Translations under genes and position numbers: made by a program
DNA from: JAVBLD01 sp031553705
Lineage (GTDB): Bacteria; Bacteroidota; Bacteroidia; Bacteroidales; Marinifilaceae
DNA: 64,000 nt
Assembly (NCBI GenBank): GCA_031553705.1
Contig: JAVBLD010000001.1
Coordinates: forward strand, 62,001-126,000
Reading direction: 5' to 3'
Part shown: piece by piece, positions 58,347 through 64,000 of the stretch
Layout of the letters: every line of letters starts with the position of its first letter
How positions within the stretch are numbered: position 1 is the stretch's first letter
The notes under the pieces: generated by a model
What the model was told of the DNA's origin: nothing
Database searches by the model: none
The model's input: only the letters and a program-made list of their open reading frames with translations

Positions 58347-58374
58347 CTACTCTCAACTCTCAATTTTCAGCTAA
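58347..58374. repeat. Heptad tract, CAACTCT words
   Basis: CTACTCT, CAACTCT, CAATTTT and CAGCTAA at exact 7-nt spacing, 12 nt after the methyltransferase stop. Confidence 0.6.
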
Positions 58375-58472
58375 TACAAACATTTTGTGCACAAATAACG
58401 TAAAATCCGTAATAAAATATAAAATACAGAACCCGGACAAAGAGAATTAAAAACGATTATAGACAACAAATA

Positions 58473-60119
58473 ATGGAAGAACGTTTTTTATACTACATCG
58501 AAGAAAGCATCAAGCAACATTGGGACCTTCCTGCGCTGACCGACTACAAGGGATTAACCCACTCCTATAAAGATGTAGCCCGGAAAATTGAAAAGTTACG
58601 CATACTTTTCGAAGAAACGGGTATCCAAAAAGGTGACAAAATTGCATTATGCAGCCGTAATATGTCGAATTGGGGTATTGCTTTTCTGGCGGTGTTGGCG
58701 CACGGTGCCATTGCTGTTCCGATATTGAACGAATTTACACCCGAAAACATACATCACATCATCAACCATTCGGAAGCCAAACTGCTATTTGTTGGTGAGT
58801 TCGTTTGGAGCAGCTTGGAAAAAGACAATATGCCTATGTTGAAAGGCATTATCAGTATGGAGGATTTTACGATTATTCATAGCGACGATTCCAAGTTGAC
58901 CTATGCCAGGGAGCATTTAAACCTGCTGTTCGGTAAAAGATATCCGGAACGTTTTACACCTGCCCATATTTATTATGAACCGGAAGCTCCGGAAGACATC
59001 GCCGTTATCAACTACACCTCAGGAACAACCAGCAGTTCTAAAGGTGTGATGCTCCCCTACCGTAGTATATGGTCGAACCTGAAATACGCGCTTGATAATA
59101 TAGAATACAACCCCAGAGAAAAAATCGTTTCCATTCTCACATTGGCCCACATGTACGGACTGGCTTTTGAATTTTTATTCCCGTTTGCCTGCGGCATGCA
59201 AATCTACTTTATCGCCCGCACCCCTTCGCCGAAAATCATTCTGGAAATATTCTCCGAGGTACGCCCACACCTGATTGTGACTGTACCCCTGGTCATTGAA
59301 AAAATCATCAAGAAACGGGTATTCCCTAAAATAGAAAAATTCCGTGTCAGATTATTTTTAAAGATACCATTTATAAAAACAAGAATCCTGCACACCATCA
59401 AAAAGAGAGTAATCAGCGGATTCGGAGGAAAATTCAGATTGTTAGCCATCGGCGGAGCCGCGCTAAACCACGAAGTGGAGACATTCTTACACGCAGTTAA
59501 TTTTCCTTATACGGTAGCCTACGGTATGACAGAATGCGGGCCGGGTATCTCGTATGACGATTGGCGTACCTTCCGCGTCGGATCGTGCGGAAAGGTCATA
59601 GACCGGATGGAGATGAAAATCGATTCTCCGGAACCGCAGGACATTGTAGGTGAGATACTGGTAAAAGGCGACAATCTGATGCTGGGATATTACAAAAACG
59701 AAGAAGCCACCCGGCAGGCCATCGACAATAAGGGCTGGTTACACACGGGCGACCTGGGCATTATGGACCGGGATGGATACCTTTATATTAAAGGAAGAAG
59801 TAAAAATATGATCCTCGGACCAAGCGGACAAAACATCTTTCCCGAAGAGATTGAAGACCGGTTAAATGCAACCGCGTACATTTCCGAATCCTTGATTGTC
59901 GAAAGGGATGGCAAGCTGATCGCTCTGATATATCCCGATTTCGAGCAGATAAATATCAATAAACTTGCACCTGAAATATTATACAAAGAGATGAACGAGA
60001 TCCGGAAACATGTAAACCAGCAACTTCCTACGTATAGTCAGATAGCTCAGGTGATTATACGTAAAAATGAATTCGAAAAAACACCCAAGAAAAGCATCAA
60101 AAGGTACCTCTATCATTAA
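58473..60119 (+). CDS. AMP-forming acyl-CoA synthetase/ligase (copy 1)
   Basis: A 548-residue ANL-superfamily enzyme that activates a carboxylate, most likely a long-chain fatty acid, as acyl-AMP and then a thioester. The phosphate loop is INYTSGTTSSSKGVML (near residue 183), YGMTECGPGISYDDW (near 350) is the substrate/ATP motif, GWLHTGDLGIMDRDGYLYIKGRSKNMI (near 422) holds the ribose Asp and hinge, and KTPKKSIKRYLYH at the C-terminus carries the catalytic lysine. A basic helix near 280-310 could touch the membrane. A close paralogue of equal length follows. Confidence 0.9.
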   Translation: MEERFLYYIEESIKQHWDLPALTDYKGLTHSYKDVARKIEKLRILFEETGIQKGDKIALCSRNMSNWGIAFLAVLAHGAIAVPILNEFTPENIHHIINHSEAKLLFVGEFVWSSLEKDNMPMLKGIISMEDFTIIHSDDSKLTYAREHLNLLFGKRYPERFTPAHIYYEPEAPEDIAVINYTSGTTSSSKGVMLPYRSIWSNLKYALDNIEYNPREKIVSILTLAHMYGLAFEFLFPFACGMQIYFIARTPSPKIILEIFSEVRPHLIVTVPLVIEKIIKKRVFPKIEKFRVRLFLKIPFIKTRILHTIKKRVISGFGGKFRLLAIGGAALNHEVETFLHAVNFPYTVAYGMTECGPGISYDDWRTFRVGSCGKVIDRMEMKIDSPEPQDIVGEILVKGDNLMLGYYKNEEATRQAIDNKGWLHTGDLGIMDRDGYLYIKGRSKNMILGPSGQNIFPEEIEDRLNATAYISESLIVERDGKLIALIYPDFEQININKLAPEILYKEMNEIRKHVNQQLPTYSQIAQVIIRKNEFEKTPKKSIKRYLYH

Positions 60120-60127
60120 ATTATTAT

Positions 60128-60247
60128 ATGAAAAAAGCTCATTTTATTGGAAACTTTATACATTTGTGCAATGAACAGGTGCATGATATCCGGGAGCAGG
60201 CAAGTAGAAGACGGTTTGCTATCAGTCAATTAATACAAGATGTATAA
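60128..60247 (+). CDS. Possible 39-residue basic peptide between the ligase genes
   Basis: An ATG 8 nt after the first ligase stop opens 39 codons and ends 11 nt before the second ligase ATG, spacing typical of a real operon gene. The peptide (MKKAHFIGNFIHLCNEQVHD, then IREQASRRRFAISQLIQDV) would be an amphipathic basic helix. No family is recognised. It could be a chance frame or the decayed start of a third gene. Confidence 0.3.
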   Translation: MKKAHFIGNFIHLCNEQVHDIREQASRRRFAISQLIQDV

Positions 60248-60258
60248 CCTTACATTTT

Positions 60259-61905
60259 ATGGAAGAAAACTTTTTAAAATACATAGAACAAAGCATCCAT
60301 TCTAATTGGGTGAGGCCTGCTTTAACCGATTATAAGGGTGCAACTTTTTCTTATAAGGATGTAGCCCGAAAAATTGAGAAATTACATATTTTATTCGAAC
60401 ATTGCGGGATAAAAAAGGGGGATAAAATTGCCCTATGCAGCCGGAATACAAGCAGCTGGGGAGTTACATTCCTGGCTGTACTCTCCTATGGGGCCGTTGC
60501 TGTTCCGATCTTGAACGAATTCAAACCAGACAATATCCACCATATTGTAAACCACTCGGAATCCAGGCTTCTGTTTGTCGGGGATATCGTATGGGAAGGT
60601 TTGGATGAAGCTGCCATACCTAATCTGGATGGCATTTTCCGGATAGAGGATTTTTCCATCCGGCATTCGAACAAGAAATCGCTCACTCAGGCCCGTGAAC
60701 GGTTAAATGAACTTTTCGGCAAAAAATATCCGGAACGTTTCCGGCCGGAAGATGTACATTACAAATACGATCATCTCGACGATCTTGCTATGATAAGCTA
60801 CACTTCGGGGACGACCAGTTTCTCGAAAGGTGTGATGCTGACTTACCGTAGCCTGTGGACCAATCTGAAATTTGCCCTGAATGTACTCGGATTCAATCCG
60901 GGAGAGCAGATTGTGGCAATGTTGCCGATGGCCCACATGTACGGATTGGCATTTGAATTTATCTACCAGTTTGTCAACGGTACTCACATCCATTTCCTAT
61001 CACGCACCCCTTCGCCGAAAATCATTGCAGACGCTTTTACCGAGGTGAAACCCGACCTGATCGTAACCGTACCGCTGGTAATAGAAAAGATTATCAAAAA
61101 GAAAATATTCCCGACAATCGAAAAACCGCATATCAAACTATTAATGAGTTTTCCGGTGGTAAATACCAAAATAAAAAATACTATCCGGCAGAAAGTGATC
61201 GATGCTTTCGGAGGAAGATTCAAGGAGTTGGTTATCGGTGGAGCGGCTCTTAACAAAGAAGTAGAAGCATTCCTGCAATCTATCAGATTCCCATATACGG
61301 TCGGCTATGGGATGACGGAATGCGGACCGTTGTTGTCCTATGACGACTGGCAGACATTCCGGCAAGGTTCATGCGGAAAGGCCGTGCACAGAGTGAAACT
61401 CCGTATCAACTCCGACGATCCCGAAAACATTGTAGGAGAGATTCTGGCCAAAGGCGATTGTGTCATGGTCGGTTACTACAGAAACCCCGAAGCCACCGCT
61501 GCTGCGATTGATGCCGACGGCTGGCTGCATACAGGCGATCTGGGCGTTATTGATAAAGACGGATTCCTGTTCATCAAAGGACGAAGTAAAAATATGATCC
61601 TCGGACCAAGTGGACAGAATATCTATCCTGAAGAGATTGAAGATCAATTGAACAACTTGCCTTATATCAGCGAGTCGCTCATTATCGATAAAAACGAAAA
61701 ATTGGTAGCGTTAATCTATCCCGATTTCGACATGCTCAATGAAGAAAAGATCGCCGACCATGAAATCCAGAAACTTATGCAGGAAAATATAAAAGAACTT
61801 AACCGTCGCCTGCCTGCCTATAGCCAAATTACAGATATAAAATTATATGAAGAAGAGTTTGAAAAAACGCCTAAACGAAGCATAAAACGTTTCCTGTATC
61901 AATAG
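60259..61905 (+). CDS. AMP-forming acyl-CoA synthetase/ligase (copy 2)
   Basis: 548 residues, a tandem paralogue of the gene at 58473, aligning end to end without gaps of note. Motifs are conserved: ISYTSGTTSFSKGVML, YGMTECGPLLSYDDW, GWLHTGDLGVIDKDGFLFIKGRSKNMILGPSGQNIYPEEIEDQL and the C-terminal EKTPKRSIKRFLYQ with the catalytic lysine. Differences gather in the acceptor region (for example TFSYKD against THSYKD, and residues 90-160), so the two may prefer different acids. It lies 139 nt downstream and is probably co-transcribed. Confidence 0.9.
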   Translation: MEENFLKYIEQSIHSNWVRPALTDYKGATFSYKDVARKIEKLHILFEHCGIKKGDKIALCSRNTSSWGVTFLAVLSYGAVAVPILNEFKPDNIHHIVNHSESRLLFVGDIVWEGLDEAAIPNLDGIFRIEDFSIRHSNKKSLTQARERLNELFGKKYPERFRPEDVHYKYDHLDDLAMISYTSGTTSFSKGVMLTYRSLWTNLKFALNVLGFNPGEQIVAMLPMAHMYGLAFEFIYQFVNGTHIHFLSRTPSPKIIADAFTEVKPDLIVTVPLVIEKIIKKKIFPTIEKPHIKLLMSFPVVNTKIKNTIRQKVIDAFGGRFKELVIGGAALNKEVEAFLQSIRFPYTVGYGMTECGPLLSYDDWQTFRQGSCGKAVHRVKLRINSDDPENIVGEILAKGDCVMVGYYRNPEATAAAIDADGWLHTGDLGVIDKDGFLFIKGRSKNMILGPSGQNIYPEEIEDQLNNLPYISESLIIDKNEKLVALIYPDFDMLNEEKIADHEIQKLMQENIKELNRRLPAYSQITDIKLYEEEFEKTPKRSIKRFLYQ

Positions 61906-61908
61906 AGG

Positions 61909-62008
61909 AGCGAGGGATAAGGTACAAGGGGCAAGGATTGATTCTTGCCTCTTATCATTTACCTCTCCTAAAAACTGAAAAACTCTTCATAACTCACAAC
62001 TCATAACT
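61909..62008. repeat. Two heptad tracts upstream of ftsK
   Basis: From 61909: AGCGAGG, GATAAGG, TACAAGG, GGCAAGG, then ATTGATT, CTTGCCT, CTTATCA, TTTACCT in one phase. GATAAG and GGCAAG can pair with CTTGCC and CTTATC downstream, a possible weak terminator. From 61981: AACTCTT, CATAACT, CACAACT, CATAACT. Confidence 0.7.
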
Positions 62009-62076
62009 TCTAAAGACGTAATTCAAAATTTATTTTTATCTTCGTACGTCAAAACAGTCCATAGATTCAATCAAAA

Positions 62077-64000
62077 ATGAATAAGAATATAAATCGCAGG
62101 CCGACAGAAAAAAAGACCGAAAAAAAGAGAGAAAAAACGCAAACTTCTATCGTCCCTTCGTTTTTCAAGGAACAACGTACACAGATAATCATCGGTATTA
62201 CTGTGATTCTGATTGCGTTTTATGTCCTGTTCTCATTAATCGGATTTTTCTTTACGGGAGGAATTGACCAGAGCCTGATCGACAGAGGGGTACATACTAT
62301 CGTTCTCAATCCGGATATCGTAGCAAGCAATCCGGCCGGAAAGATCGGAGCATGGATTTCCAACCTGTTGATAAACCGTTGGTTCGGTGTATCTTCTTTC
62401 GTCTTTTGCTTCATTATTGCTATCACAGGCATCCGGATCGCCGGAGGAAGAATCAACGGATATATACTCAAACTGGTTCTCAGTATAGCTATCATCCTGT
62501 GGATATCCATGTTTCTTGGATTTATTACGGAAACTTTGGTAGAGCTATTCGGCGTCGGAACCGGTTACCTCTTTCTGGGAGGCGGCCACGGCTATTTTGC
62601 CAGCTTATGGCTCGATTCGCTGATCGGCAGGGTCGGTACTTTTCTATTCTTGCTGCTCTCTTTTATGACCATCCTGTTTTTCGGTTTTGAAAAAGCATTT
62701 CATAAATGTATGGATGCCTTCAAGGCAATGATGCAAAAAAGAAAGGCTAAAACCATCGATAACATTCAGACAGACAATCATACGGAAGAAGAAGAAGTTC
62801 TTCCCGGCGAGGAGCCCAAAAGGCCTGATTTTGCACACACACCGCAATATATAGACGAGTTCGAATTTAAAGAAGAACTGGACGATCTCCGGGACGACGA
62901 TGAGAACAATTCCAAACTCCTAAACGATGAAGTTACCTTCACCGTTAGCGATAAAAATCAGGAGGAAACCGTCGACCGCAATCTGGTACCGATGGAAGAC
63001 TATGATCCGACGATCGACCTGTCGCACTACCAATACCCTACACTCGATCTGCTCGAAGAGCACTCCTCCGGCAACCGGAAAGTGACCCAGCAAGAGCTCG
63101 AGGAGAACAAGACCAAAATTGTAGAAACCCTGCGGAACTATAAAATCGAAATCATCAAGATCGAAGCTACCATTGGTCCTACAGTGACACTATATGAAAT
63201 TATTCCTGCTCCGGGAGTAAAAATATCCAGGATAAAAAACCTCGAAGACGACATCGCGCTTAGCCTGTCGGCACTCGGTATCCGTATCATTGCCCCCATC
63301 CCTGGAGCCGGAACGATCGGCATCGAAGTACCCAACCAGAACCCGGAAGTTGTTTCGATGCGAAGCATCATCGCTTCCAAAAAGTTCCAAGAATCGAAAT
63401 ATGCCCTGCCGGTGGCATTAGGACGAACCATCTCAAACGAAACCTATACTTTCGACCTGACGAAAATGCCTCATTTACTGGTAGCAGGAGCAACAGGACA
63501 AGGAAAATCGGTAGGACTCAATGCGATCATTACTTCCCTACTCTACAAAAAGCACCCGTCACAACTGAAGTTCGTAATGGTCGACCCCAAAAAGGTGGAG
63601 CTAAGCATTTATTCCGTCATTGAAAGACACTTCCTGGCCAAACTTCCCGACGAAGAAGAGGCTATTATCACAGAGACGACCAAAGTAGTAAACACCCTTA
63701 ATTCGCTCTGTATGGAGATGGATAGCCGTTACGACCTGTTGAAAGTCGCCCAGGTAAGGAACATCAAAGAGTACAATGACAAATTTGTCAAACGGCATTT
63801 GAACCCGGAAAAAGGGCATAAATATCTCCCTTATATCGTAGTTATTGTCGATGAATTTGCAGACCTGATCATGACTGCCGGTAAAGAAGTAGAGCAACCC
63901 ATCGCCCGCATTGCACAATTGGCGCGAGCCGTAGGAATTCACATGATCATTGCGACCCAGCGTCCCTCCACCAATATTATCACCGGAGTGATTAAGGCTA
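62077..64000 (+). CDS. ftsK: DNA translocase FtsK/SpoIIIE, C-terminus beyond the window
   Basis: At least 641 residues from the ATG at 62077, open to the right edge. Residues 1-30 are basic; four hydrophobic helices lie at about 38-60, 107-127, 133-155 and 188-208. An acidic linker (about 228-300) leads to the alpha domain and then the RecA-like motor: Walker A VAGATGQGKSVGLNA near 470 and Walker B YIVVIVDEFADLIMTAGKE near 590. FtsK anchors at the septum and pumps chromosomes toward dif. The end of the motor and the gamma domain lie outside the window. Confidence 0.96.
   Translation, partial: MNKNINRRPTEKKTEKKREKTQTSIVPSFFKEQRTQIIIGITVILIAFYVLFSLIGFFFTGGIDQSLIDRGVHTIVLNPDIVASNPAGKIGAWISNLLINRWFGVSSFVFCFIIAITGIRIAGGRINGYILKLVLSIAIILWISMFLGFITETLVELFGVGTGYLFLGGGHGYFASLWLDSLIGRVGTFLFLLLSFMTILFFGFEKAFHKCMDAFKAMMQKRKAKTIDNIQTDNHTEEEEVLPGEEPKRPDFAHTPQYIDEFEFKEELDDLRDDDENNSKLLNDEVTFTVSDKNQEETVDRNLVPMEDYDPTIDLSHYQYPTLDLLEEHSSGNRKVTQQELEENKTKIVETLRNYKIEIIKIEATIGPTVTLYEIIPAPGVKISRIKNLEDDIALSLSALGIRIIAPIPGAGTIGIEVPNQNPEVVSMRSIIASKKFQESKYALPVALGRTISNETYTFDLTKMPHLLVAGATGQGKSVGLNAIITSLLYKKHPSQLKFVMVDPKKVELSIYSVIERHFLAKLPDEEEAIITETTKVVNTLNSLCMEMDSRYDLLKVAQVRNIKEYNDKFVKRHLNPEKGHKYLPYIVVIVDEFADLIMTAGKEVEQPIARIAQLARAVGIHMIIATQRPSTNIITGVIKA

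Noticed and set aside
61909..61964. Strong intrinsic terminator after the second ligase
   Set aside because: The stem is interrupted and asymmetric with no T-run; it is better described as a heptad tract with some self-complementarity.

Overview
The window looks like a Bacteroidales chromosome, most like Parabacteroides/Tannerellaceae or a close relative; the genus is inference. Evidence: a 949-residue Fkp-type bifunctional fucokinase/GDP-fucose pyrophosphorylase, a UpxY-type NusG paralogue heading a surface-polysaccharide operon, a DUF2027-Smr protein, an anaerobic sulfatase-maturase-like radical SAM enzyme, almost no Shine-Dalgarno sites, and promoters of the Bacteroidetes form TTTG-N19..21-TAnnTTTG. 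No rRNA, tRNA, CRISPR array, integrase or transposase was seen.

Region 1 (1-37.6 kb, minus strand) is one large surface-polysaccharide/glycan locus read right to left. It opens with the UpxY-type antiterminator, a Wza-like export protein and a Wzz-like chain-length protein. Then come glycosyltransferases, a flippase, and an interruption holding a winged-helix regulator plus a broken GxxExxY gene. Next is a CDP-sugar block (rfbF, rfbG, rfbH, an SDR reductase and a ThDP enzyme), the logic of a 3,6-dideoxy or branched (yersiniose-like) sugar. A second flippase, a GT2-acyltransferase fusion, more glycosyltransferases, a Wzy-like polymerase and an epimerase follow. The GDP-fucose block (fkp, mutarotase, gmd, a second broken GxxExxY gene, fcl) is next. 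The last segment carries a third flippase, three glycosyltransferases, a hexapeptide acyltransferase, an outer-membrane barrel protein and the first 76 residues of a probable initiating sugar-phosphate transferase. Three flippases and one polymerase suggest a mosaic built from several modules.

Region 2 (37.6-64 kb) is mostly housekeeping: a pseudouridine synthase, an LptF/LptG-type permease, tgt, a DPP-IV-like peptidase, pepD, hutU, a radical SAM maturase, an Smr protein, trxB, a THUMP-like methyltransferase, two tandem AMP-forming acyl ligases and the N-terminal two-thirds of ftsK. An isolated phage-type tail-spike gene split by one amber codon sits between pepD and hutU, and a scrap of a second copy lies beyond hutU.

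Three kinds of structure are not explained by ordinary genes. (a) Two paralogous XRE regulator genes (54.2-55.8 kb) each carry the same duplicated control region: face-to-face promoters on a dyad, a TAGTCCA/TGGACTA inverted repeat, and a leftward promoter followed about 195 nt later by an intrinsic terminator. This predicts a small RNA divergent from each regulator. (b) A family of degenerate repeats with roughly one-helical-turn period (CCACAGAT or CCACGAAT type) sits exactly at gene ends, often supplying the stop codon. It also flanks both GxxExxY genes as inverted repeats. (c) Many intergenic tracts are written in degenerate 7-nt words, some staying in phase for 70 nt; one forms a perfect 21-bp hairpin of three heptads between convergent genes.
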